From: an uncultured Lachnospiraceae bacterium | GTDB taxonomy: Bacteria > Bacillota > Clostridia > Lachnospirales > Lachnospiraceae | Reading direction: 5' to 3' | Assembly: GCA_910578335.1 (NCBI GenBank) | Contig: CAJTPU010000017.1 | Coordinates: forward strand, 8,958 to 72,957 | DNA length: 64,000 nucleotides | Shown here: positions 15,301-23,899 of the stretch, one piece after another | How positions within the stretch are numbered: position 1 is the stretch's first letter | Layout: the number at the start of each line of letters is the position of its first letter | Translations under genes and position numbers: made by a program | Notes under the pieces: generated by a model | Database searches by the model: none | What the model was told of the DNA's origin: nothing | What the model saw: only the letters and a program-made list of their open reading frames with translations

Positions 15301-16638
15301 ATGAGGGATAAAAAAACAGTTTTACGGCTGCTTACGGCGGGCTTGACGGGAGTCCTGCTTTGTTCCGGATGCGGAAAAGAAAAACCGCAGCAAAGCGTGC
15401 TGCCTTTGGTTATGGAGACTGCATTAAGGGCAGGATACCCTGCACTCGAGGAAGCAGCAACGGCAGCAAAAACAGATGCAAAAGATGCGAGAGATGCGGT
15501 ATGGGAGAAGCTTTTGGGGAAGAATGGGAATTGCCGATATATATTGCATCCCGAGAATTTTGTGCCGGAGGAAATTGCCTGTGACAACGTATTTGCCACC
15601 TATCAGGACGGCTGGGAAAATCCGGTGCTTTCAGAACTGTATGAGGAGGCGGGAGAAGCATGGCAGTACCTTTACTATGTGGAATATGATATAAATAGCG
15701 ATGGAAGAATGGATTATGTGGCACTGCATAGTAACCCTGACAATGGTACGGAGAAAAGCGGATTTTGCGGCGGAGACGTCTGGTATTTGTCTGAAGATGG
15801 CGATTATGAAAGGGTGCTGCTGCCGGAGGCGTTTTATCTGACCGGCGGTACCTGGCAGGAGCCGGAGCTTTTTATGATGACGCTTGTCTATCGGTATAAT
15901 CGGGGGAGTCAGGGTATTGCTGTTTACCATGATGACGAAAAGCAGGAGATGGCGCTGTACGGGTGGCGTTATAACTATAATCATGCTGAGGAAGCTTATA
16001 AACGGGTGCGTGTCGTAGTTGTAACGGAAGAGATAGGCGATATGACGTTAGTACAAACAGGTTTTCAACTGCTTTACAATCCGATTGGTGCCGAGGAGCA
16101 GGTCAGAGTGGAGATAAAGGGAAGAGAAAATAATCCTGCGTTTTATCAGGTGTTTTTCGTTCGCAGAATAAGAGATTTTTTGTTATACGGCGGGGAAACG
16201 TGTGTTGTCTGGGACGGCAATGATGACGGTTATGAAGATATTTTATATTATGCAGGATACGACGGCGGCAGTGGGGGAACTTTTAGCGATTATAAGCTTT
16301 TTGTCTGGTCTGAAGAAGAAGGGAAATATATAAGAACAGAGCTTCCGTTGTGTGTCTCCATCAACTATGAGGCACATAAGCTCTATAGCTGCGGGCAGTC
16401 GGGAGCACCTCATCAATTTTATGATATTTATGGGCTGCAGGATGGAGAATATCAAGTAGAAAAGGAGCTTGACTTGCATTATGATTCTTGGAGGGGAGAC
16501 GAAAGAGTTAATATTGCTGTCTATTCTGAATATGGGGAAATAGTGGAAGAGACGGATATTACAGGGCTTGATTGGAAAGAGACGCAGGAGCTTTTAGAGG
16601 AAAAATATCCGGAATTTGATTTTTGGCGGCAGGGATAA
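15301..16638 (+). CDS. Lipoprotein with FG-GAP/EF-hand-like repeats
   Basis: 445 residues from ATG at 15301 (GGGAGAGGGTGCT upstream). The signal peptide ends in lipobox LLCSGC near residue 24. Two Asp-rich loops, YDINSDGRMDYVALH and WDGNDDGYEDILYYAGYDGG, resemble calcium-binding FG-GAP-type loops. The rest is Tyr- and acid-rich beta structure. It is likely anchored on the outer face of the membrane. The function is unknown; no neighbour points to a pathway. Confidence 0.78.
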   Translation: MRDKKTVLRLLTAGLTGVLLCSGCGKEKPQQSVLPLVMETALRAGYPALEEAATAAKTDAKDARDAVWEKLLGKNGNCRYILHPENFVPEEIACDNVFATYQDGWENPVLSELYEEAGEAWQYLYYVEYDINSDGRMDYVALHSNPDNGTEKSGFCGGDVWYLSEDGDYERVLLPEAFYLTGGTWQEPELFMMTLVYRYNRGSQGIAVYHDDEKQEMALYGWRYNYNHAEEAYKRVRVVVVTEEIGDMTLVQTGFQLLYNPIGAEEQVRVEIKGRENNPAFYQVFFVRRIRDFLLYGGETCVVWDGNDDGYEDILYYAGYDGGSGGTFSDYKLFVWSEEEGKYIRTELPLCVSINYEAHKLYSCGQSGAPHQFYDIYGLQDGEYQVEKELDLHYDSWRGDERVNIAVYSEYGEIVEETDITGLDWKETQELLEEKYPEFDFWRQG

Positions 16639-16649
16639 ATGGAAAATAC

Positions 16650-16677
16650 TTGACATTTCACGAAAAGATGGTATAGT
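16650..16677 (+). promoter_or_regulatory. Promoter of the metal-exporter-like gene
   Basis: TTGACA (16650-16655), a 16-bp spacer and TATAGT (16672-16677), overlapping the first base of the palindromic operator. Confidence 0.75.
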
Positions 16678-16711
16678 TCTACATGCGAATGAATTGCATT
16701 TGCATGTAGAA
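16677..16711. promoter_or_regulatory. 35-bp palindromic operator, probably for a Fur-family regulator
   Basis: The whole 35 bp is self-complementary apart from two mismatched pairs and the centre; the outer 10-bp arms TTCTACATGC/GCATGTAGAA are perfect. The inner part AATGAATTGCATT resembles the AT-rich dyad of Fur-type boxes. It sits at the predicted transcription start of the permease. A Fur-family gene lies one gene downstream. Confidence 0.6.
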
Positions 16712-16771
16712 CAGAGCCGGAAGAGAATTGACGGCTTATGAGAGGACAGCCTTGGAAAAGAGGATGAAGTT

Positions 16772-17632
16772 ATGTGGGATGTCATTTTGGACACTTTGAT
16801 GGACAGCGCCAGACTGATACCGTTTTTATTTGTGACCTATCTGGCAATGGAATATCTGGAGCATAAGACGGCGGGCAAGGTTAAAAATCTGGTGCAAAGG
16901 GGTGGGCGCCTTGGTCCGTTATTTGGCGGTGTGCTGGGCGCAGTACCGCAGTGCGGGTTTTCGGCGGCAGCGGCAAGTCTTTATGCCGGACGCGTTATTA
17001 CGCTGGGTACGTTGATAGCGGTTTTTTTATCCACCTCTGATGAAATGCTTCCTATTTTAATATCGGAAGCAGACAGATTTGGCGTCGCCCCCATTTTAAA
17101 AATACTGGCGTTGAAGGCGGTAATCGGCATTGTCTTCGGTTTCTTGACAGATTTGGTGGTGCGTCCTAGAAAAACAGAGCATGACCATATTCATGAAATG
17201 TGTGAGCACGACCACTGTCATTGTGGGGAAGGCGGCGGAATACTGAAATCTGCGGTAATTCATACGGTAAAGATTACGCTGTTTATTCTGCTGGTATCCT
17301 TTACTTTAAATGTGGTTCTCCATTTTGGCGGGGAAGATATTTTGAAGAGGCTGCTTTTGAATCAACCGGTGGCAGGGGAGATGCTTGCCGGTCTGGTTGG
17401 ACTGATACCGAACTGCGCTTCTTCTGTGGTTATTACAAGATTATATCTGGAAGGCGCCATGAGCTTTGCCGCTTGTATGTCGGGTTTGCTTGTGGGCGCA
17501 GGCGTGGGCGTACTGGTGCTGTTTCGGGCAAACAAGAGCAAGCGGGAAAGTGTGGGAATTTTGCTGTTGCTCTACGGTATAGGTGTTGCGGCAGGTTTGT
17601 TGCTGGAGCTGATGGGATTTGCCGTGAGATAA
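16772..17632 (+). CDS. Putative heavy-metal exporter permease (ArsP_2-like)
   Basis: 286 residues. The fold has two related halves, each with a PxC motif in a membrane helix: GAVPQCGFSAAAASLYAGR near residue 55 and GLIPNCASSVVITRLYLEG near residue 215. This is typical of ArsP_2/10TM metal exporters. The central loop is His/Cys-rich (HDHIHEMCEHDHCHCG), suggesting metal sensing or delivery. About eight membrane spans are visible. With a palindromic operator upstream and a Fur-family gene downstream, zinc, manganese or iron efflux is a reasonable inference; the metal is unknown. Confidence 0.8.
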   Translation: MWDVILDTLMDSARLIPFLFVTYLAMEYLEHKTAGKVKNLVQRGGRLGPLFGGVLGAVPQCGFSAAAASLYAGRVITLGTLIAVFLSTSDEMLPILISEADRFGVAPILKILALKAVIGIVFGFLTDLVVRPRKTEHDHIHEMCEHDHCHCGEGGGILKSAVIHTVKITLFILLVSFTLNVVLHFGGEDILKRLLLNQPVAGEMLAGLVGLIPNCASSVVITRLYLEGAMSFAACMSGLLVGAGVGVLVLFRANKSKRESVGILLLLYGIGVAAGLLLELMGFAVR

Positions 17633-17726
17633 CGGGGCGGTGATTTCAGAAGACGGCGGCAGTCTCAACGGAAGGCGCAGGTTGGCGCTGACTGCCGTGC
17701 AGGGCGGCACGAATGGAGATTGATAT

Positions 17727-18185
17727 ATGGAAGAGAGAAATTTTCTATATCCGGCGGGAATAAAATGGACCAAACAGCGCAAAGCTGTATATGAGGTATT
17801 GTCTGCTTCAAAAGAGCCTTTAAGCGCAGTGCAGATTTATAACCTGATATTGCAGAAAAGCGGAGAGAGAAATTATGCGGTATCGACCGTTTACCGTATC
17901 CTGACGGCGTTTGAGGAGAAAGGATATGTAGAAAAAAGTACGTTTACCGGAGAAGGGACGGTGATGTACGAGTGGAAACGGGAAGGGCATACGCATTATG
18001 CAGTTTGCCTTCACTGTCACAAAAAGCTGCCCTTGCAGGCGTGTCCTTTTGAGCAGGTACATTTAGCCGCAGAATCCGACGGATTTTTGGTTACAGGGCA
18101 TAAACTTGAGCTTTATGGATATTGTAAAAGCTGCAAAAACAGCAGCTTATCCACGAATGAAAGGGAAAATAGAAAAAAATCTTAA
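17727..18185 (+). CDS. Fur-family metal-responsive regulator
   Basis: 152 residues. The N-terminal winged helix (KWTKQRKAVYEVLSASKEPL, then YAVSTVYRILTAFEEKGYVE) is followed by the metal-binding dimerisation domain with GHTHYAVCLHCHKK and CKSCKNSS, giving two CxxC pairs for structural zinc. The family includes Fur, Zur, PerR and Mur; the subtype is not clear from sequence. It is 94 bases after the exporter gene, probably in the same transcript, and the palindrome at 16677-16711 is its likely target. Confidence 0.88.
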   Translation: MEERNFLYPAGIKWTKQRKAVYEVLSASKEPLSAVQIYNLILQKSGERNYAVSTVYRILTAFEEKGYVEKSTFTGEGTVMYEWKREGHTHYAVCLHCHKKLPLQACPFEQVHLAAESDGFLVTGHKLELYGYCKSCKNSSLSTNERENRKKS

Positions 18186-18275
18186 AAATTTTTTGAAAAA
18201 TCTTAAAAAAGTACTTGCCAACCGCAAACCAATATAATATAATAACTCTTGCGTTGTGAAACATTTCACATATGA

Positions 18276-18348
18276 GCGCCGCTAGCTCAGTTGGTAGAGC
18301 ACCTGACTCTTAATCAGGGTGTCCAGGGTTCGAGCCCCTGGCGGCGCA
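18276..18348 (+). tRNA. tRNA-Lys (anticodon CTT)
   Basis: 73 nt. Acceptor GCGCCGC/GCGGCGC, D arm GCTC...GAGC, anticodon stem CCTGA/TCAGG around CTCTTAA, and T arm CAGGG-TTCGAGC-CCCTG. The discriminator is A and CCA is not encoded. Confidence 0.96.
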
Positions 18349-18353
18349 CGGAA

Positions 18354-18393
18354 GTACCGATTTTCGAGGTAATCTCGGGGGTTGGTGCTTTTT
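18354..18393 (+). terminator. Terminator of tRNA-Lys
   Basis: An imperfect long hairpin (GTACCGA with TTGGTGC, inner CGAG/CTCG) followed by TTTTT. The stretch from here to 18554 shows nothing else. Confidence 0.7.
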
Positions 18394-18554
18394 CTTTTGT
18401 CATTTTTTTATCCTAATAGCCTCGGGTAAAGAAAATGTCATCGAGGCGGTAAATGTCGGCGCCGGGTATTTTGAAAATAGATGACAAAAAGGCTTACAAA
18501 CGGGGAAGGTATGGTTGTGAAAGGCAGGCAATTCTGAAACATACACAAAAACAG

Positions 18555-18588
18555 AAAGGATAGTATACGTTAGGGTATACTATCCTTT
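18555..18588. terminator. Bidirectional terminator at the XRE gene end
   Basis: A perfect 14-bp inverted repeat (18555-18568 and 18575-18588). The XRE stop codon (18570-18572) lies in its loop. Confidence 0.85.
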
Positions 18589-18968
18589 TCCGTATTTTTT
18601 TGTATTGCGCCCAAGGTATTTTTCTTTGACAGGTCACATAGCTTTGAAATATCTTTTATTGTCTGAAGAATCAACAGCTTTTCCTCTGCGCTTCTGTCAC
18701 TTATCTGTGCAAGGATTTGCAGAGAAACGGCGTCCACCGGCTTTTTTGGAAGAGGAGAAGGTGAAAAAAAGTCGCTGAGACTGATGTTTAATTGACTGCA
18801 TATCTGTTCTATCACTTTTACGGTTGGATTTTTTTGGTTTCTTTCCAGTAAGCCGAGGTATGTTGTAGTGATGTTTGCCCGCAGTGCAAGCTTTTCCTGG
18901 CTTAGTCCACTGTTCACCCGCAGTTCGTGAATTCTGCTACCTATATTAAAATTAGTTTTCATATCCAT
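18570..18968 (-). CDS. XRE-family transcriptional regulator
   Basis: 132 residues; ATG at 18968 or 18962, with no clear ribosome site, so it may be leaderless. The HTH domain covers residues 8-65: IGSRIHELRVNSGLSQEKLA, then TTTYLGLLERNQKNPTV and LNISLSDFF. The C-terminal half is helical and charged, with no sensory domain known to me. It is divergent from the PH/SHOCT-type gene, with a palindromic site at 19010-19036 between them that it may bind. Confidence 0.85.
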   Translation of the reverse strand: MDMKTNFNIGSRIHELRVNSGLSQEKLALRANITTTYLGLLERNQKNPTVKVIEQICSQLNISLSDFFSPSPLPKKPVDAVSLQILAQISDRSAEEKLLILQTIKDISKLCDLSKKNTLGAIQKNTEKDSIP

Positions 18969-19009
18969 AAATATAGTTTAGATTATTGACGGTTTTTATT
19001 CAAACTGCT

Positions 19010-19036
19010 ATAGTTATTTATACAAAGAATAACTAT
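19010..19036. promoter_or_regulatory. Candidate XRE operator
   Basis: ATAGTTATT (19010-19018) and AATAACTAT (19028-19036) are exact reverse complements with 9 bp between. It lies in the AT-rich region between the divergent XRE regulator and the 19124 gene. Confidence 0.5.
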
Positions 19037-19123
19037 ATTTACTACTATTTTGACCAAAGAGTAAATATATTATGAAATGCCGGAAAAGTACTAGGACATG
19101 AAAACAAAAGGAGGAAAAGGAAG

Positions 19124-20386
19124 ATGGCATTTATGGATAAAATGAAAGATATGGCGGGAAAAGCCAAATCGACAATGGAAAGCGCGGCACAGGCAACGAA
19201 AGAAAAGTATGAGCAGGTTAAACAGGAAAATGCTGAAAAAAAGGCGCAGAAAGAAGCTTACATAGCGGAAATGGAAGGCAAGGCGGCAGAATATGGGCGG
19301 TCCTTGTGCAGTTTGGTTCAGGAGAGAGGAAGCGCAACGCCTGAAAGCTTTATGTCGCAGGTTCCTGAAAAAGAGCTTTTGACGTTTACAAAGGATTTTT
19401 ATGAAAAAATGGTTTTGCCGGGCAGTAAAGCAAGCGTTTCCTGCATCATTATGCACCCATACATTGATGAGAAAAAGGTAAAAGCGATTCAGAAAAAGCT
19501 TCCCCTGTATGATGGTGCGGAAACGCCGATTCTTTACATGAATGAGGCGGACGGGCAGCAGTTCCTGCTTACAAGAAATCATTTTTATTTCAAGGTGTGT
19601 TTTGCGGAAGATAAAAAGTTTTACGCACAGGGGATAATCGACTGTAAGGATGTTGACGGTATCAGAATTGAGAATGGAGACAACGAATGCACGTTAAAGG
19701 TCAATGAGGTAGATTTTGCCACAATTAAAATAAGGGATGCTTACAAGCAGGATTTCATTACTCTGAATACGTATTTCAAAAATATTGTGGAGCAGGATTT
19801 TGAAATTGTGCCCGAAGAAATTGACAGTCTGATACATGAAAAGATTGGGGATAAAATTTATCAGCATATCAAAAAGTACATGACTTATGAGGACGAACTT
19901 GTGATGTACTATGCGGGAGGTCTGGATTCGCTGGCGGCTATGGATTATATTGCATGTACCACAAAGCAGATTATCATTGTCAACAGAGAAATGCTGGGAG
20001 CCACATCCAATGTAAAGCAGTTCTATTATGAGGATATTACTTCTATGGCGACAGAGCAGAATTCCAAGTCGGATGATTTGCTGGTCGCTGTGATTGATTC
20101 GGCGCTGACTGCCGCCTTGAAAGTATGCGATTTAATTATTATGGTGGCAGGTGCGAAGGAAAAGATTAGTACGCTTTATACGGTTGAAGCGGAAAGAGTT
20201 GTTGCCATCTACCATGAATACCGCAAAGAGTTGAAAAAGGGGAATCAGCCTGCGCAGACAATCATTCAGCAGAAAGAGCCGGATGTGCTGGAACAAATAG
20301 AAAAACTCAGCAAGTTAAGGGACAGCGGAATTCTTTCAGAGGAGGAATTTAGCCAAAAGAAAGCGGTATTGCTTGAAAAATTATAA
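19124..20386 (+). CDS. PH-domain and SHOCT-domain protein
   Basis: 420 residues; ATG with AAAGGAGGAAAAGGAAG upstream. Residues 1-60 are a charged helix (KDMAGKAKSTMESAAQATKE), possibly coiled coil. The middle contains a PH-like fold (DELVMYYAGGLDSL, then CTTKQIIIVNREM and FYYEDITSM). The last 30 residues are a SHOCT motif: LSKLRDSGILSEEEFSQKK. SHOCT segments mediate oligomerisation. No catalytic motif is seen. It is divergent from, and probably regulated by, the XRE protein. Confidence 0.78.
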   Translation: MAFMDKMKDMAGKAKSTMESAAQATKEKYEQVKQENAEKKAQKEAYIAEMEGKAAEYGRSLCSLVQERGSATPESFMSQVPEKELLTFTKDFYEKMVLPGSKASVSCIIMHPYIDEKKVKAIQKKLPLYDGAETPILYMNEADGQQFLLTRNHFYFKVCFAEDKKFYAQGIIDCKDVDGIRIENGDNECTLKVNEVDFATIKIRDAYKQDFITLNTYFKNIVEQDFEIVPEEIDSLIHEKIGDKIYQHIKKYMTYEDELVMYYAGGLDSLAAMDYIACTTKQIIIVNREMLGATSNVKQFYYEDITSMATEQNSKSDDLLVAVIDSALTAALKVCDLIIMVAGAKEKISTLYTVEAERVVAIYHEYRKELKKGNQPAQTIIQQKEPDVLEQIEKLSKLRDSGILSEEEFSQKKAVLLEKL

Positions 20387-20484
20387 GAATGTAGTTGTGC
20401 TTTATCAGGTGATACAGGTATGCTTTCATAAAATATACGGCAGCGGTCTTTTGAAGATGGGCGGTAAAATACATGACAAAATGA

Positions 20485-20513
20485 TTTACAAACAGAAAAA
20501 CGCATGGTATATT
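20485..20513 (+). promoter_or_regulatory. Promoter upstream of tatD leader
   Basis: TTTACA (20485-20490), a 17-bp spacer ending in TG, then TATATT (20508-20513). It would start a transcript about 150 nt ahead of tatD. Confidence 0.6.
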
Positions 20514-20553
20514 ACAAGTAGATAAAAGGAAGTAAAGCAGGCATTTCATCACA

Positions 20554-20585
20554 AAAAGCCCCGGAAGTACAAGTTCCGGGGTTTT
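20554..20585. terminator. Terminator-like hairpin in the tatD leader
   Basis: CCCCGGAA (20559-20566) pairs with TTCCGGGG (20574-20581), extended by AAAA/TTTT with one bulged G. It lies between the 20485 promoter and tatD, so it may act as an attenuator or end a short RNA of about 65 nt. Confidence 0.6.
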
Positions 20586-20667
20586 CACTTTGAGCCGGAA
20601 GGACGCAGCAGTTACAGGATAACCGTTCCGTGCGTTAAGGACCGCCATAAAAAGCAAGGAGTATACC

Positions 20668-21432
20668 ATGATATTTGAGACACATGCACATTATGATGAT
20701 GAGGCTTTTGCAGAAGACAGGGAAGGGCTGTTAAAAGCGATGCCGGAAAGCGGAGTCGGCAGGATAGTCAATATAGGAGCAAGTCCTGCTTCCTGCCGGA
20801 CAACAATGGAACTAATGGAAAAATATGAATTTGTTTACGGCGCTCTGGGGATTCACCCCAGTGAGACAGCGGCATTGAATGAAGGCCTGTTTTCAGAGCT
20901 GAAGGAGCAGTGCCGCCATAAAAAGTGTGTGGCAGTGGGAGAAATCGGATTGGATTATTACTGGCAGGAGCCGGAGCGGGAGATACAAAAAAATTGGTTT
21001 ATGAGGCAGATGCAGCTTGCGGGGGAGCTTCATCTGCCGGTGGTAATTCATTCCCGTGAAGCCGCTATGGATACCATAGAAATTATGAAAGCGGCACACG
21101 CAGAAGAAATTGGCGGCGTTATCCATTGTTTTTCTTATACGAAGGAAACCGCCGAGGTTTTTTTGAAAATGGGATTTTATATTGGAATTGGAGGAGTAGT
21201 CACTTTTAAGAATGCCAAAAAGCTGAAGGAAGCGGTAGAATATATTCCCGTGGAGCGGCTCGTAGTGGAAACGGACAGTCCCTATCTGGCGCCGGAGCCG
21301 TACAGGGGAAAGCGGAATGATTCCGCAAAGATTCCTCTTGTTATCAATGAGATTGCACGGATTAAGCAGCTTTTGCCGCAGGAGGTGGAGAAAATTACAT
21401 GGGAAAATGCCTGCGCACTCTATCGCATGTAA
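20668..21432 (+). CDS. tatD: TatD-family metal-dependent DNase
   Basis: 254 residues; ATG with GCAAGGAG upstream. Family motifs in order: FETHAHYDD (metal His pair), VAVGEIGLDYYW, LPVVIHSREA, GVIHCFSYTKE and LVVETDSPYLAP. All metal ligands expected in the TIM barrel are present. The enzyme is a 3'-5' exonuclease linked to DNA repair and RNA quality control. It is alone here, without its frequent partners metG and rnmV. Confidence 0.93.
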   Translation: MIFETHAHYDDEAFAEDREGLLKAMPESGVGRIVNIGASPASCRTTMELMEKYEFVYGALGIHPSETAALNEGLFSELKEQCRHKKCVAVGEIGLDYYWQEPEREIQKNWFMRQMQLAGELHLPVVIHSREAAMDTIEIMKAAHAEEIGGVIHCFSYTKETAEVFLKMGFYIGIGGVVTFKNAKKLKEAVEYIPVERLVVETDSPYLAPEPYRGKRNDSAKIPLVINEIARIKQLLPQEVEKITWENACALYRM

Positions 21433-21526
21433 AAAGTTTACTCATAATAGAGAATTAATGATAGATTTTTCCATCAATAAGTAGTACACTATAATCAATA
21501 TTGGTTTTGGAAAGGAAAGAGAAGTT

Positions 21527-21982
21527 ATGGCTGTTATTGTTTATGGAACGCATGTTTTTACAAAGTTAGAAGGTTATTTTGGACCAAGGGAAGAATGTCC
21601 CTTTTGCCATAGAGTGTACCAGAAGGGATATGTAAAAAACAGTGTATGGGCGCATTTGGAGTACATACCGCTTTTTCCCGTGAAGAAGACATATTTTAAA
21701 ATGTGTCCGGTGTGCGGCAGGGGGTTAGAATTAAAAAGTAAAGAAGCAAAAGCGGAAATGGCAGCCGGCGGGGCGGAACACCAGCAGCTTGAAGCGTATG
21801 CAAAGCATATTCTGGCGAAGAAGCCGAAGGGTCTTATGGCTACGGATACCGGTTATGAGTTTTGGGTGAAGGATTTGTCTACGGGAGAGGAAATTCTCGT
21901 GGCTTCCGAAATCACCAAAGACATGGTAAAACAGATGAAGAAGAGCAGGGGTTATAAAAAGTTTTCCATTATAGATGTATAA
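21527..21982 (+). CDS. Small zinc-ribbon protein
   Basis: 151 residues. A CPFCHRVYQKGYVKN segment near residue 25 and a CPVCGRGLELKSKE segment near residue 60 form a split zinc ribbon, with YIPLFPVKKTYFKM between them, a pattern seen in small Clostridia zinc-ribbon proteins. The C-terminal half is helical and charged. A TATAAT at 21490-21495 lies upstream but has a poor -35. The function is unknown. Confidence 0.75.
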   Translation: MAVIVYGTHVFTKLEGYFGPREECPFCHRVYQKGYVKNSVWAHLEYIPLFPVKKTYFKMCPVCGRGLELKSKEAKAEMAAGGAEHQQLEAYAKHILAKKPKGLMATDTGYEFWVKDLSTGEEILVASEITKDMVKQMKKSRGYKKFSIIDV

Positions 21983-22061
21983 GAAGAGAAGTACCGTTTT
22001 AGAAAGCAATAATCAGGATTGGGGAGCAGAAGGGTATTTTAAGAGATTGGGGATAAAAAGA

Positions 22062-23741
22062 ATGGGGCCAAAATACAAAAAGGCGGTATGGTGCATAACG
22101 ACTGCGCTTGCAGGTGCCATAATCTGTGCAGGGCTGCTGTTTGGTTTGCATACAAGTACATATGCGGCGGAAAGCACGGGCAGGGTTCTGTTTATCAGTT
22201 CTTATTCTTATGCATGGGATACGGTGCAGATACAAATTGAAGGAATCAAAAAAGAGATTCCCAACGGAATTGTAGTCGACTATGAATTTATGGATACAAA
22301 GAGAGTGGCGGATGAGGAGGCAATGCGGCTTTTTAAGGAGGGACTTGCCTATCGGATGTCCATGGTAGCACCTTATGACGTTATTATCCTTGGCGACGAT
22401 GCGGCGTTAAGATTTGCATTGGAATACCGTGACGAGCTGTTTTCCGGTATACCGCTGGTTTTTGAGGGCGTAAATGATGAGGCGCTGGCGCTGGAAGCGG
22501 CGAAGGACCCATTGATTACCGGCGTCGTGGAGAAGCTGTCTTTCCAAAAAAACATAGAGCTTGCACTGTCCATATACCCGGATGCGGAGAATGTAGTGGC
22601 TGTCTTGGATAACGGGCTTACGGGAGAAGCGGAGAGAAGAAATTTTTATAATCATGCCGAACTGTATCCGGAGCTTACTTTTTCTGAGCTGAATACTTCT
22701 GAATTGACGGAAACCAAGTTAAAATATGAGCTTTCCCATTTACCGGAAAATACGATTTTAATTTATGTGGTGATGACAGAAGATGCTGACGGCAGACAGT
22801 ATACCAATCGGGAAGCCATAGAAATGATTGCACAATACGCTTCCGTACCGGCGTTCAGAATGGTGGAAAGCGGAATTGGCTGGGGTGTTCTGGGGGGAAA
22901 TATTGTTTCCATGGAGCAGTCAGGCGAGATTGCAGCCCGAATAGCAACGGACATTGTCAGGGGAAAAAAGGATATGGAGGATATGGGGGTGATTGTGGAC
23001 AGCCCTAATATCTACTGTATAGATGAATCGGTCATGTTAAAGTTTGGAATCAAGGCTTCGGCGCTGCCAAAGGAAACGGTTTTTGTAAATCATGAGCCTT
23101 CCTTTTTTGAAAGGAACCGGGAGATTTTGATTCCCGTTATGATTGTACTGGCGGCACTTTTTGTCATATGTCTTTTTGCCTGTGTGGATAATCTTAAAAA
23201 AAGAAAACTGACATCGGAGCTGGAAGAGGCGAGAAGCTATCTTGAGGATGCTTCCCAGCATGATTTCCTGACCGGACTGCCCAACCGTTCTAAGTTTATG
23301 AATGATTTGACGGAGACAACAAAAGCAAAACAGCCCTGCACGGTCATTATGCTGGATATCGATAATTTTAAACATATTAATGATACTTATGGACATTCTA
23401 TTGGTGATGAAGCATTAAAGGCGGTTGCTTCCAGACTGAAATCACTTTGTACCCAGCTTCTCACCGCTTACCGTTTTGCAGGGGATGAATTTATTGTAAT
23501 ATTAAAGAGCGATAATGTAAAAATTGTGGATACCGCGGCTGTACAGTGCCTGCAGGTGTTTCAAAAGCCCTTTAAGCTGATGGGAAAGGTTCATAATATT
23601 TTTGGCAGTGTTGGAGTTGCTTCTTATCCGGGTGATACGGAGGATTATGAACAGCTAATTGAATATGCGGATGCCGCCATGTACAGCGTAAAGAAAGGCG
23701 GCAAAAACGCATATGCATATTACAAAAACGTAAAACAATAA
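22062..23741 (+). CDS. Membrane diguanylate cyclase with ABC-substrate-binding-like sensor
   Basis: 559 residues from ATG at 22062 (TTGGGGATAAAAAGA upstream), which places a signal or anchor segment at the N-terminus; an upstream ATG at 21975 is also open. The extracytoplasmic part (about residues 40-330) resembles the ABC_sub_bind fold: RVLFISSYSYAWDTVQ, then YDVIILGDDAALRFA. A second span near residue 360 leads to a GGDEF domain: HDFLTGLPNRSKF, then VIMLDIDNFKHINDTYGHS and FAGDEF. The first Gly of GGDEF is Ala, a variant compatible with activity in some enzymes. It probably makes c-di-GMP in response to a ligand. Confidence 0.85.
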   Translation: MGPKYKKAVWCITTALAGAIICAGLLFGLHTSTYAAESTGRVLFISSYSYAWDTVQIQIEGIKKEIPNGIVVDYEFMDTKRVADEEAMRLFKEGLAYRMSMVAPYDVIILGDDAALRFALEYRDELFSGIPLVFEGVNDEALALEAAKDPLITGVVEKLSFQKNIELALSIYPDAENVVAVLDNGLTGEAERRNFYNHAELYPELTFSELNTSELTETKLKYELSHLPENTILIYVVMTEDADGRQYTNREAIEMIAQYASVPAFRMVESGIGWGVLGGNIVSMEQSGEIAARIATDIVRGKKDMEDMGVIVDSPNIYCIDESVMLKFGIKASALPKETVFVNHEPSFFERNREILIPVMIVLAALFVICLFACVDNLKKRKLTSELEEARSYLEDASQHDFLTGLPNRSKFMNDLTETTKAKQPCTVIMLDIDNFKHINDTYGHSIGDEALKAVASRLKSLCTQLLTAYRFAGDEFIVILKSDNVKIVDTAAVQCLQVFQKPFKLMGKVHNIFGSVGVASYPGDTEDYEQLIEYADAAMYSVKKGGKNAYAYYKNVKQ

Positions 23742-23769
23742 AAATTTATTGTTTTTCAATAAAAATATA

Positions 23770-23798
23770 TTGACAATCAAAAAGTCTCGTGCTATATT
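23770..23798 (+). promoter_or_regulatory. Promoter of the DUF2975/XRE/DUF4173 operon
   Basis: TTGACA (23770-23775), a 17-bp spacer and TATATT (23793-23798). Just upstream, TTTATTG-TTTTT-CAATAAA (around 23746-23764) is an inverted repeat that could be an operator for the XRE protein or a weak terminator for the GGDEF gene. Confidence 0.75.
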
Positions 23799-23899
23799 CA
23801 TGTGCATAGAAGCCTTATGGGTATTTATGCAAAGAAAAGCACGGGATTTTTTTGATGGCGTAATTGCTGTCGAAAAAGATTCTAAAAAGGGAGGCGCGG

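Noticed and set aside
20590..20650. Small SRP RNA
   Set aside because: The GCCGGAAGGACGCAG stretch recalls the GGAAGGAAGCAG loop, but the CAGG/AGCA symmetric loop and the closing helices of SRP RNA do not fit.
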